DNA from: Curvibacter sp.
GTDB taxonomy: Bacteria > Pseudomonadota > Gammaproteobacteria > Burkholderiales > Burkholderiaceae_C
Assembly: GCA_020621965.1 (NCBI GenBank)
Contig: JAHRYV010000003.1
Span: 1 to 64,000 of the forward strand
Reading direction: 5' to 3'
Length of the DNA: 64,000 nucleotides
Made by a program: the position numbers and the translations under genes. A model generated the notes under the pieces. It was given only the letters and a program-made list of their open reading frames with translations. It did no database searches and was not told the origin of the DNA. The number at the start of each line of letters is the position of its first letter. The stretch's first letter is position 1. Shown piece after piece: positions 1-9,677 of the stretch.

Positions 1-670
1 GGCCGGCGGCAGCGCCAAGATGGGCCGCGACAAGGAAAGCCAGGCCATCCTGCCCCTGCGCGGCAAGGTGCTCAACACCTGGGAGGTCGAACGCGACCGC
101 CTGTTTGCCAACACCGAGGTGCACGACATGGCGGTGGCCATCGGCGTGGACCCGCACGGCCCCAACGACACGCCGGACATGTCCGGTCTGCGTTACGGCA
201 AGGTCTGCATCCTCAGCGATGCCGACGTCGACGGCTCGCACATCCAGGTACTGCTGCTGACCCTGTTCTTCCGCCATTTCCCCAAGCTGATCGAGGCCGG
301 GCATGTGTACGTAGCGCGCCCGCCGCTGTTTCGCGTCGACGCGCCGGCGCGCGGCAAGAAGCCGGCCTCCAAGGCCTACGCGCTGGACGAGGGCGAACTC
401 ACCGCCATCCTCGACAAGCTGCGCAAGGAAGGCGTGCGCGAAGGCGCCTGGAGCATCAGCCGCTTCAAGGGCCTGGGCGAGATGAACGCCGAGCAGTTGT
501 GGGAGACCACGCTCAACCCCGACACGCGCCGCCTGTTGCCGGTGCAACTGGGCAGCCTCGATTTCCGCCAGACCGAAGAGCTGATCACCCAGCTGATGGG
601 CAAGGGCGAGGCTGCCGCGCGCCGTGAACTGATGGAGCTGCACGGCGATACGGTCGAAATCGACATCTGA
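1..670 (+). CDS. parE: DNA topoisomerase IV subunit B (ParE), 3' part only
   Basis: This is the C-terminal part of the ATPase/Toprim subunit of topoisomerase IV; the gene enters from the left edge and reads in frame from base 2. With ParC, encoded just downstream, it forms the enzyme that decatenates daughter chromosomes. Visible ParE/GyrB hallmarks are AGGSAKMGRDK at the edge, PLRGKVLNTW, the Toprim metal-binding motif DADVDGSH (about 217-240) and FKGLGEMNAEQLW (about 464-505). Pairing with parC rather than gyrA supports ParE over GyrB. The TGA stop (668-670) shares one base with the next ATG, so the downstream lytic transglycosylase is probably translationally coupled. Confidence 0.95.
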   Translation, partial: AGGSAKMGRDKESQAILPLRGKVLNTWEVERDRLFANTEVHDMAVAIGVDPHGPNDTPDMSGLRYGKVCILSDADVDGSHIQVLLLTLFFRHFPKLIEAGHVYVARPPLFRVDAPARGKKPASKAYALDEGELTAILDKLRKEGVREGAWSISRFKGLGEMNAEQLWETTLNPDTRRLLPVQLGSLDFRQTEELITQLMGKGEAAARRELMELHGDTVEIDI

Positions 671-1476
671 TGGTCAAACCGCTCGTCCGCACCGGTGCCC
701 TGGCACTCCTCCACTGGCTGCTGCTGTGGCAGCCGGTGGCCCATGCGGATGTCTGGGGTTTTGTCGATGAGAAGGGCGTGGCGCATTTCGCCAACGAGCG
801 GCTGGACGAACGCTACGAGTTCTACTTCTCCACCCCGGAAGGCATGCCCACCAAGCGGGCCCGCAAGAAGCCGCGGGATGCCGCGTACACCGTGGCGCCG
901 CCGCCGGCGCCGGCCAAGCTGCTGGCGTTTTTCGAGGTGTCGCCCAGCTACAAGCAGGTCAAGCACCTGCTGCGCGCGGCCGCGCGCGAGCACCAGGTCG
1001 ACTACGAGCTGCTGCAGGCCGTGATTGCAACCGAGTCCGGTTTCGACGCCGCGGCCATCTCCCCGCGCGGCGCCGTCGGGCTGATGCAGATCATGCCGGC
1101 CACGGCGCGCCACTATGGTGTGGTCGCCGACCGGAAATCCACCATTACCAAGAAGCTGACCGATCCCCGCGTCAACATCCGCACCGGCGCCCGGCATCTG
1201 CGCGACATGATGTCGCGCTTTCCGGCGCGGCTCGAACTGGCGCTGGCGGCCTACAACGCCGGCCTGACCGCGGTGCGGCGCGCCGGCAACCGCGTGCCCC
1301 GCTACAAAGAGACGCAGAATTACGTCAAGACCGTGCTGCAGCTTTATGCGGTGCTCAAGCGTCCGTCCATGCGGCCCAGCCCGCCGGCCGGCCCCCTGCT
1401 GGGACGGCGTGGCGCAGACCCGGGTGGCGCGTTCGGCAGCGGCATGCCGCCGGTCCAACCCTATCTACAAGATTGA
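670..1476 (+). CDS. Lytic transglycosylase, SLT domain, with DUF4124-like N-terminus
   Basis: A 268-residue exported murein lytic transglycosylase. Residues 1-26 form a signal peptide ending near AHA. Residues about 27-55 (DVWGFVDEKGVAHFANE) look like the small DUF4124 module often found in beta-proteobacterial envelope proteins. The SLT fold covers about 95-230, with the catalytic Glu122 in IATESGFDA, followed by GAVGLMQIMPATA and ALAAYNAG. The C-terminal 40 residues are a Pro/Gly-rich tail. It would cleave the MurNAc-GlcNAc bond in the periplasm. It lies between parE and parC, starting inside the parE stop and ending 16 bases before parC, so all three are likely one transcript. The Slt/MltC-type subfamily is not resolved. 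Confidence 0.9.
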   Translation: MVKPLVRTGALALLHWLLLWQPVAHADVWGFVDEKGVAHFANERLDERYEFYFSTPEGMPTKRARKKPRDAAYTVAPPPAPAKLLAFFEVSPSYKQVKHLLRAAAREHQVDYELLQAVIATESGFDAAAISPRGAVGLMQIMPATARHYGVVADRKSTITKKLTDPRVNIRTGARHLRDMMSRFPARLELALAAYNAGLTAVRRAGNRVPRYKETQNYVKTVLQLYAVLKRPSMRPSPPAGPLLGRRGADPGGAFGSGMPPVQPYLQD

Positions 1477-1492
1477 GACTCACTGATTTCCC

Positions 1493-3862
<2,370 letters not shown>

Positions 3863-3895
3863 AGCGTTGCAGTCTTGGGGCAGAATAAAGCCCCA

Positions 3896-5077
3896 ATGAG
3901 CAAACAGCTTTTGATCGCCGGCGGCGGCATCGGTGGCCTAGCCGCCGGCCTGGCGTGTTCCCGCGCCGGCTGCCATGTCCGCCTGTACGAGCGGGCCCCG
4001 TCCTTCAACGAGGTCGGCGCCGGCATCCAGATGGGCCCCAATGTCGTACGCGTGCTGCAGGGCTGGGATCTCCAGGCGGCACTCACTGAGGTGGCGGCGT
4101 TCCCCGAGCGACTGCAGGTGCGCAACGCCCTCAGCGGCGCCGAGCTGGGCGTGCTGCGTCTGGGCCAGACCACGGTGCAGCGTTACGGCGCCCCCTACGC
4201 CACCATCCACCGCGCCGACCTGCACACGCTGCTGCTGGCGGCGCTGCGCCAGCGCGAGTCGGTCTGGCTGCATGCCGGCAAGACCGTTACCCGCCAGGTC
4301 GAAACCCCGGATGCCGTGGGTCTGCAACTGGACGACGGGCTTGAAGTCGAGGGTGACGCCCTGATCGGCGCCGACGGCCTGTGGAGCCGGGTGCGCACCC
4401 AGATGCTCAACGATGGCCCGCCGCGCGTGGCCGGCCACCTGGCCTACCGGGCCATGCTGCCGCAGGCCAGCCTGCCTGTCGCCTTGCGCAGCCAGCAGGT
4501 CACGGCCTGGCTGGGGCCGCGCCTGCACGTGGTGCAGTACCCGGTGCGAGGCGGCGAGTGGCTCAATGTGGTGGCCATCGTGCACGGCCATGTGCACGGC
4601 GGGCTGGAGGACTGGGACCACAGCGCCAACGCGGTCGACTTGCAGCAGAAGCTGGCCCACACCTGCGGCCCCCTGCGCGCCCTGATCGACGCCGTGCCCG
4701 ACTGGCGCCTGTGGGTTCTGTGCGACCGGCCGCCGATGAGCGGGGCCGAGCAGATGGCGCGCGGTCGTGTGGCCCTGCTGGGCGACGCTGCGCACCCGAT
4801 GCGGCCGTATCTGGCGCAGGGCGCGGGCATGGCCATCGAGGACGCGGCGGAACTGGCGCGCCAGCTGGCCCAGGCTGATGGTGTGCTGGACGTGCCCACG
4901 CTGCTGCAGCGTTATGCGCTCAACCGCTGGCAGCGCAATGCGCGGGTGCAGGCACGCTCCATCCGCAACGGCGAGATCTTCCACCTGGAAGGCCCCATGG
5001 CCTGGGCGCGTGATGCGTCCTTGCGCCTGCTGGGCGAGCGGCTGCTCGACGTGCCCTGGCTGTACCGGGGCGCATAG
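3896..5077 (+). CDS. FAD-dependent monooxygenase, salicylate/3-hydroxybenzoate hydroxylase-like
   Basis: A 393-residue class A flavoprotein monooxygenase. The N-terminus has the FAD Rossmann motif GGGIGGLAAGLACSRAG, then VGAGIQMGPN, typical of salicylate-1-hydroxylase and 3-hydroxybenzoate-6-hydroxylase relatives. The second FAD/NADPH motif, GRVALLGDAAHPMRPYLAQG, is near residue 290. It would use NAD(P)H and O2 to hydroxylate an aromatic acid in the cytoplasm; the substrate cannot be read from sequence. I use the ATG at 3896; an in-frame TTG at 3875 is unlikely. The start is embedded in a short inverted repeat (TTGGGG, 10-base loop, CCCCAA, 3875-3896) that could form a hairpin over the initiation codon. 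It converges on the next gene with only a few bases between stops. Confidence 0.8.
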   Translation: MSKQLLIAGGGIGGLAAGLACSRAGCHVRLYERAPSFNEVGAGIQMGPNVVRVLQGWDLQAALTEVAAFPERLQVRNALSGAELGVLRLGQTTVQRYGAPYATIHRADLHTLLLAALRQRESVWLHAGKTVTRQVETPDAVGLQLDDGLEVEGDALIGADGLWSRVRTQMLNDGPPRVAGHLAYRAMLPQASLPVALRSQQVTAWLGPRLHVVQYPVRGGEWLNVVAIVHGHVHGGLEDWDHSANAVDLQQKLAHTCGPLRALIDAVPDWRLWVLCDRPPMSGAEQMARGRVALLGDAAHPMRPYLAQGAGMAIEDAAELARQLAQADGVLDVPTLLQRYALNRWQRNARVQARSIRNGEIFHLEGPMAWARDASLRLLGERLLDVPWLYRGA

Positions 5078-5082
5078 GGCGT

Positions 5083-5394
5083 TCAGCCGTCGCTCAGCGG
5101 CGGCAGGCCCACCTTGGCGCGGGCGCGGTGGCAGGCTTCGCTGCCTTCTTCGAACTCGCGGCAGGGCGAGGGGCGCCACTCGTAGATGCCGCAAGCCACC
5201 GACTCGCCGAGCTTGCCGGTCAGCGCCGCGCAGCGCGGCGGCCAATGGTCGGTGCCGCGCATGCGGGCGGTGTTGCCGTTGACCTCGACGGTCAGGCCCG
5301 CCGGCACGCGGCCGCCGTTCTCATCGAGTTCGTAGCTGGAAAAATCGACGCGGCACCAGGAACAGCAGGCGCCGCAACTCGTGCACGCGGTCAT
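5083..5394 (-). CDS. YkgJ-family cysteine-cluster protein
   Basis: A 103-residue protein starting MTACTSCGACCSWCR. The dense N-terminal CxxCxxCC pattern, a middle Cys in PPRCAAL, then ACGIYEWRPSPCREF and a final Cys define the YkgJ / UPF0153 family, thought to coordinate a zinc or Fe-S cluster. Molecular function is unknown. There is no signal peptide, so it is expected in the cytoplasm. It converges on the FAD monooxygenase and lies about 100 bases from the argF stop, separated from it by an inverted-repeat region. Length is normal for the family. Confidence 0.8.
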   Translation of the reverse strand: MTACTSCGACCSWCRVDFSSYELDENGGRVPAGLTVEVNGNTARMRGTDHWPPRCAALTGKLGESVACGIYEWRPSPCREFEEGSEACHRARAKVGLPPLSDG

Positions 5395-5426
5395 GACAGC
5401 ACGCTCAGGACTGCCTGCCCAGCAGC

Positions 5427-5489
5427 AGATATTGGCTACGGCCGCTGCGCTTAACTTCGCTGCGCGAAGTGAGCCTGCGCCGATATCTT
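5427..5489. repeat. Nested inverted repeat downstream of argF
   Basis: The outer arms AGATATTGGC (5427-5436) and GCCGATATCT (5480-5489) pair with one mismatch. The inner arms ACTTCGC (5454-5460) and GCGAAGT (5464-5470) pair perfectly around a 3-base loop. It lies between the ends of argF and the YkgJ gene start, so it may act as argF terminator structure or be a REP-like unit. There is no long T run, so the terminator role is uncertain. Confidence 0.5.
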
Positions 5490-5496
5490 TTGCCCA

Positions 5497-6420
5497 TCAT
5501 TTCTGAATACCCAGCAAAAGATATTCCATCAACGCCTTCTGCACGTGCAACCGGTTCTCCGCCTCGTCCCACACCACGGACTGCGGGCCGTCGATGACCT
5601 CGGCCTCGACTTCCTCGCCGCGGTGCGCGGGCAGGCAGTGCATGAAGAGGGCGTCGGCTTTGGCCGCGCGCATCATGTCGGCGTCCACGCACCAGTCGGC
5701 AAAGGCTTTTTTGCGGGCCTCGTTCTCGGCCTCGAAGCCCATGCTGGTCCAGACGTCGGTGGTCACCAGGTCGGCGCCGGCGCAGGCCTGCATCGGGTCC
5801 TTGAAGACCTGGTAGCTGCCGCGCTTCACGCCGGCCACGGCGGGGTCGATCTCGTAGCCGCTGGGGGTGCTCACGTGCACGGTGAAACCCAACAGCTCGG
5901 CCGCCTGCAGCCAGGTGTTGGCCATGTTGTTGCCGTCGCCCACCCAGGCCACCACCTTGCCCGTGATCGAGCCGCGGTGCTCGATGTAGGTGAAGATGTC
6001 GGCCAGGATCTGGCAGGGGTGGTACTCGTTGGTCAGGCCGTTGATGACCGGCACGCGCGAATACTCGGCAAAGCGCTCGATCTTGTCCTGGCCGAAGGTG
6101 CGGATCATCACCAGGTCCACCATGCGGCTGATCACACGCGCGCTGTCCTCGATCGGTTCGGCGCGGCCGAGCTGGCTGTCGCCGGTGGTCAGGTGCACCA
6201 CGCTGCCGCCCAGCTGGTACATGCCGGCCTCGAAGCTCACGCGCGTGCGTGTGGAGGCCTTCTCGAAGATCATGGCCAGGGTGCGGTCCACCAGGGGGTG
6301 GTGTTTCTCGTAGGCCTTGAACTTCTGCTTGATCAGCGCCGTGCGCGCGAACAGGTAGGCGTACTCGTCGGCCGTCAGGTCGGTGAATTGCAGGTAATGC
6401 TTGAGCTGGGTGGTCGTCAT
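5497..6420 (-). CDS. argF: Ornithine carbamoyltransferase
   Basis: A 307-residue enzyme condensing carbamoyl phosphate and ornithine to citrulline in arginine biosynthesis. Family motifs are visible: the carbamoyl-phosphate loop FEKASTRTRVSFEAG (about 52-66), VVINGLTNEYHPCQ-like HPCQILAD (near 130), the DVWTSMG segment, and the ornithine-binding HCLPAHRGEEV near 265. Length is typical. It starts 10 bases after argD stops on the same strand, so argD-argF are almost certainly one operon. Confidence 0.95.
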   Translation of the reverse strand: MTTTQLKHYLQFTDLTADEYAYLFARTALIKQKFKAYEKHHPLVDRTLAMIFEKASTRTRVSFEAGMYQLGGSVVHLTTGDSQLGRAEPIEDSARVISRMVDLVMIRTFGQDKIERFAEYSRVPVINGLTNEYHPCQILADIFTYIEHRGSITGKVVAWVGDGNNMANTWLQAAELLGFTVHVSTPSGYEIDPAVAGVKRGSYQVFKDPMQACAGADLVTTDVWTSMGFEAENEARKKAFADWCVDADMMRAAKADALFMHCLPAHRGEEVEAEVIDGPQSVVWDEAENRLHVQKALMEYLLLGIQK

Positions 6421-6430
6421 CGCGAGATCC

Positions 6431-7642
6431 TCAGTCCTCGGCCAGGAACTGGCGCACCAGCGGCAGCAGCAGGCCCAGCATCTCGTCGATCTCGGCCTGG
6501 CTGATGATCAGCGGCGGCAGCAGGCGGATCACGCTGTCGGCCGTCACGCTGATCAGCAGGCCGGCCTCGGCCGCGCGGCCGATCAACGTTCCACAGGGTT
6601 TGGCCAGCTCGATGCCGATCATCAGGCCCTGGCCGCGGATCTCCTTCACGCCCGGGTGGCTGCCCAGCTCGCGCTTGAGCGCGGCCATCAGGTAGTTGCC
6701 CAGCTGTTCGGCACGCTGCAGCAGGCCGTCTTCCTCCATGATGCGCAGCGTCTCGACGCCGGCGCGCATGGCCAGCGGGTTGCCGCCGAAAGTGGTGCCG
6801 TGGTTGCCCGGCTGGAAGATGTCGGCCGCCTTGGGGCCGGCCACCACCGCACCGATGGGCACACCCGAGCCCAGGCCCTTGGCCAGCGCCATCACGTCGG
6901 GTTTGATGCCGGCCCACTGGTGGGCAAACCACTTGCCGGTGCGGCCCATGCCGCTTTGCACCTCGTCGATGCACAGCAGCCAGTCGCGCTCGTTGCACAA
7001 CTCGCGCACGGCGCGCAGGTAGTCGGTGCGCATGGCGTTGATGCCGCCTTCGCCCTGGATGGTCTCGAAAAACACCGCCACCACGTTCGGGTTGCCCGCG
7101 GTCGCTTTTTTCAGCGCCTCGATGTCGTTGAGCGGCACACGGATGAAACCCGGCACCAGCGGGCCGAAGCCCTTTTGCAGCTTCTCGTTGCCGGTGGCGC
7201 TGAGCGTGGCAATGGAGCGGCCGTGGAAGGCGCGCTCGTAGACCACGATCTGAGGGTTCTCGATGCCCTTGTCATGGCCGAACTTGCGCGCCAGCTTGAG
7301 CACGGCCTCGTTGGCCTCCAGCCCGGTGGAGCAGAAGAAGACGTTCGTCATGCCCGAGAGCTCGACCAGCTTGCTGGCCAACTGCTCCTGGCCGGGCACG
7401 TGGTAGTAGTTGCAGCTGTGGATGATCTTGGTCAGCTGGTCCTGCAGCGCCGGCACCAGCCTGGGGTGGTTGTGGCCCAGGGTGTTGACGGCGATGCCGG
7501 CCAGGGCATCCAGGTACTGCTTGCCGTTGATGTCCCAGACGCGGCAACCCTGGCCGTGCGACAGCGCGATCGGCACGCGCCCGTAGGTGTTCATCACGTG
7601 CGGGGATGCGGCTGCTACGGGCTTGGCGGCGGGGGCGTTCAT
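6431..7642 (-). CDS. argD: Acetylornithine aminotransferase
   Basis: A 403-residue PLP-dependent class III aminotransferase that converts N-acetylglutamate semialdehyde to N-acetylornithine (and often acts in lysine synthesis). Visible features are NTLGHNHP, FFCSTGLEANEAVLKLAR, FETIQGEGG, LLCIDEVQSGMGRTG and the PLP lysine Lys255 in ALAKGLGSG. I start at the ATG at 7642 (MNAPAA), which has GGAG nine bases upstream, rather than an in-frame ATG 10 codons earlier. It leads the argD-argF pair. A GC-rich hairpin (7675-7696) lies in its leader. Confidence 0.94.
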   Translation of the reverse strand: MNAPAAKPVAAASPHVMNTYGRVPIALSHGQGCRVWDINGKQYLDALAGIAVNTLGHNHPRLVPALQDQLTKIIHSCNYYHVPGQEQLASKLVELSGMTNVFFCSTGLEANEAVLKLARKFGHDKGIENPQIVVYERAFHGRSIATLSATGNEKLQKGFGPLVPGFIRVPLNDIEALKKATAGNPNVVAVFFETIQGEGGINAMRTDYLRAVRELCNERDWLLCIDEVQSGMGRTGKWFAHQWAGIKPDVMALAKGLGSGVPIGAVVAGPKAADIFQPGNHGTTFGGNPLAMRAGVETLRIMEEDGLLQRAEQLGNYLMAALKRELGSHPGVKEIRGQGLMIGIELAKPCGTLIGRAAEAGLLISVTADSVIRLLPPLIISQAEIDEMLGLLLPLVRQFLAED

Positions 7643-7674
7643 GGCTAGACACTCCGGAGGGTCACAAAACAAGG

Positions 7675-7696
7675 CGGCCCAACGCAGGTTGGGCCG
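7675..7696 (-). promoter_or_regulatory. Perfect hairpin in the argD leader
   Basis: The arms CGGCCCAAC (7675-7683) and GTTGGGCCG (7688-7696) pair perfectly around a 4-base loop. The hairpin lies between a candidate minus-strand -10 (TAAAAT, 7712-7707) and the argD start. In the direction of transcription it is followed by CCTTGTTTT, so it could work as an attenuator. No ARG box was recognised by eye. Confidence 0.4.
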
Positions 7697-7785
7697 TTGA
7701 GACGCGATTTTAGACCCAGACCGGGCGACGGCCGCAAGAGGTCGTGGCCGTCGTGCCGAGGGGCGACCTCAAGTCTTATATAAGA

Positions 7786-7791
7786 TACAAT
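7786..7791 (+). promoter_or_regulatory. Candidate -10 for the DUF3579 gene
   Basis: TACAAT lies in a locally AT-rich stretch (TTATATAAGATACAAT) about 70 bases before the DUF3579 start, in the divergent argD/DUF3579 spacer. No convincing -35 is visible at 16-18 bases upstream, so the call is tentative. Confidence 0.3.
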
Positions 7792-7859
7792 ACCAGCAAC
7801 CCACCCGATTCCGGACCAGAGCCCACCCGGCCCGCGTCCGGCGCCCGAGCCGCCAACCC

Positions 7860-8174
7860 ATGGTCTCCAACGCCGCCAAAGAAGTCTTCATCCTCGGGCT
7901 GACCCGCTCCGGCAAGACTTTCCGTCCCAGCGACTGGGCCGAGCGCCTGGCCGGCGTCATGAGCCAGTTCCGCCCCGGCGGCCCGCAGCCCGGCAGCCAC
8001 CTGCGTTATTCCCCCTGGTGCATCCCCAGCTCGCTCGACGGCATCAAGTGCGTGATCGTGAACCGCGAGCTGCGCGACGCCGAGCCCATGGCCTGGGACT
8101 TCTGCGTCAACTTCGCGCGCGACAACGATCTGCAGGTGCGCGAGGGTGACGGCCAGGGCCGGCCGCTGGCCTGA
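7860..8174 (+). CDS. DUF3579 domain protein
   Basis: A 104-residue cytoplasmic protein beginning MVSNAAKEVFILGLTRSGKTFRPSDWAERL. I recognise it as the DUF3579 family, small proteins common in beta-proteobacteria and usually found beside rpsT or arginine genes. Function is unknown. TRSGKTFRPSDW resembles a P-loop fragment but is too short for an NTPase, and I do not infer one. It is divergent from argD and convergent with rpsT, with a shared bidirectional terminator after it. Confidence 0.8.
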   Translation: MVSNAAKEVFILGLTRSGKTFRPSDWAERLAGVMSQFRPGGPQPGSHLRYSPWCIPSSLDGIKCVIVNRELRDAEPMAWDFCVNFARDNDLQVREGDGQGRPLA

Positions 8175-8195
8175 TCCATTTCTCAACGCCCACAA

Positions 8196-8220
8196 AAAAG
8201 CCGCTCGAAGAGCGGCTTTT
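8196..8220. terminator. Bidirectional terminator between DUF3579 gene and rpsT
   Basis: The perfect 11-bp stem AAAAGCCGCTC / GAGCGGCTTTT has a GAA loop and is flanked by A and T runs on its two sides. It lies between convergent genes and suits both strands. Confidence 0.85.
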
Positions 8221-8290
8221 CTGCTTTGCTGACAGCGCACCCGTTACAAACGGCAGACCCTTTTCAGGATCCGTGCGATTTGCCTGAGAT

Positions 8291-8587
8291 TCAGGCGGCG
8301 GCCAGGGCCTTGACCTTGGACGACAGGCGGCTCTTGTCGCGAGCGGCCTTGTTCTTGTGGAAGATGCCCTTGTCGGCCACGGTGTCCACGACGGCTTGCA
8401 TCTTGGCAAACAGCTCGGTGGCCTTGGCCTTGTCGCCGGACAGAACAGCCTTCTCGACGTTCTTCACGGCAGTGCGGTATTTGGAGCGCAGCGAAGTGTT
8501 CGCAGCGTTGATCTTGACGTCCTGACGGACGCGTTTACGGCCCGACGCCAGGCGCGGGTTCTTTTTCTTCGGCTTTCCAGATGCCAT
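8291..8587 (-). CDS. rpsT: 30S ribosomal protein S20
   Basis: A 98-residue, very Lys/Arg-rich protein, [19 protein letters not shown] at the N-terminus and [21 protein letters not shown]-like C-terminus, matching bS20, which binds 16S rRNA early in 30S assembly. Length is slightly above the 86-90 residues usual in other phyla but normal for this order. It is monocistronic, with a terminator downstream (8196-8220) and a TACAAT -10 about 46 bases upstream of its ATG. Confidence 0.95.
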   Translation of the reverse strand: MASGKPKKKNPRLASGRKRVRQDVKINAANTSLRSKYRTAVKNVEKAVLSGDKAKATELFAKMQAVVDTVADKGIFHKNKAARDKSRLSSKVKALAAA

Positions 8588-8632
8588 ATCAATAGTTCCT
8601 TGTGTCTGTGGATGATGTCAGCAAAGCCGGCT

Positions 8633-8638
8633 ATTGTA
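8633..8638 (-). promoter_or_regulatory. Candidate -10 of rpsT
   Basis: On the minus strand this reads TACAAT, followed by CCGGCTTTGCTGACA and then the rpsT start at 8587. The -35 is poorly conserved, which is common for promoters in GC-rich genomes. Confidence 0.4.
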
Positions 8639-8681
8639 GCAGCTTGTGGTGGGGAGGGTGAGTGGGCACTCCTGGGTGGGC

Positions 8682-9548
8682 TCAGGCCTTCCCGGTCGGC
8701 CCGCTCCCTCTCTGGGTGGTCTCCTGCCGCCGCACCGCCCGGCTCACTGTGGCGTAGTGCACGCCAAAACCCTTGGCAATGGCGTCCATGGTGTAGTCGC
8801 CTGAGGCATAGGCGGCTGCCATGGCGTCGCGCAGGTCGGCGTGCCGGGTGGCGTAGTCGGCCAGCGGCAGTGCCAGGGGGCGGCGCTGGGCGCGCGGGAT
8901 TTCGGGAATCTCGTCTTCCACCAGCGTCTGCATGCGGCTGACGAAGGCGTCGCTGCCCAGATAGATCTGGCCCCGCAGCGCATTCCACAGGCTGGGTAGG
9001 CCGACGCCCGCGCGCACGAAGTCGCGATAGCGTGCCTGCCCTTGCGCTCGCTGGCGCCCGAACTGCCCCAGCAGCCAGTCCGTTTGCAGCCAGGGCGGGG
9101 CCGGCTCCGTACCCAGCATGGCGCCGTAGGAACTCCAGCGCCATTGCGCGGCATCGGCCACCATGCCGGCGCGCACCGGGTTGAGCACCACGTAGCGCGC
9201 CAGCTCCAGCAGGTAGCTCTCCTTCTCCACCAGGATCGCCTTGTAGCGCCCCTGGAACACATGTCCGACCCGCCGGTGCCTGCGGTTGACGTGCTGCGTG
9301 TACACCCCGTTGAGCTGCCGCATGCCCTGCGCCAGATTGCCCTCCACCGTCTCCAGCAACAGGTGGTAGTGGTTGCTCATCTGGCACCAGGCGTGGCAGA
9401 CCCAGTTGAAGCGCTCGCACACCTGCGCCAGCACGCCCAGCCAGGCCTGCCGGTCCGCCTCGTCGACGTAGATGTCCTCCCGCCGGTCACCCCGCGAAGT
9501 CACGTGGTAGATCCCGCCGGCCAGCTCGATTCTCAAAGGTCGCGCCAT
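8682..9548 (-). CDS. REP-associated (RAYT-type) tyrosine transposase
   Basis: A 288-residue single-domain Y1/HUH transposase of the IS200-like, REP-associated class. It starts MARPLRIELAGGIYHVTSRG. The metal-binding HUH motif is in MSNHYHLLLE near residue 60, and the probable nucleophile tyrosine is in YLLELARYVVLNPVRAGMV near 115. The C-terminal 60 residues (AIAKGFGVHYATVSRAVRR) form a helix-turn-helix. RAYTs are domesticated transposases that process REP hairpins and usually lack their own IS ends; I see none. The ATG at 9548 is chosen because the family begins there. It is the first gene of the accessory block inserted between rpsT and murJ. Confidence 0.85.
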   Translation of the reverse strand: MARPLRIELAGGIYHVTSRGDRREDIYVDEADRQAWLGVLAQVCERFNWVCHAWCQMSNHYHLLLETVEGNLAQGMRQLNGVYTQHVNRRHRRVGHVFQGRYKAILVEKESYLLELARYVVLNPVRAGMVADAAQWRWSSYGAMLGTEPAPPWLQTDWLLGQFGRQRAQGQARYRDFVRAGVGLPSLWNALRGQIYLGSDAFVSRMQTLVEDEIPEIPRAQRRPLALPLADYATRHADLRDAMAAAYASGDYTMDAIAKGFGVHYATVSRAVRRQETTQRGSGPTGKA

Positions 9549-9556
9549 GCCCCTGT

Positions 9557-9590
9557 CCTCCCTGAGGGGCAATATCTGACCACAGGGAGG
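9557..9590. repeat. Inverted repeat just upstream of the RAYT gene
   Basis: CCTCCCTG (9557-9564) and CAGGGAGG (9583-9590) are exact inverted copies separated by 18 bases, starting 9 bases before the transposase ATG. It may be a REP-like half site or a self-regulatory site for the transposase. Confidence 0.45.
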
Positions 9591-9677
9591 CGCCGGCACG
9601 CAAGACGGGACATCACCCGCGGGCTTGGCGACGCCGGGTATATTGCAACTCATAACGCAAACACGAGCACGGGAGGA

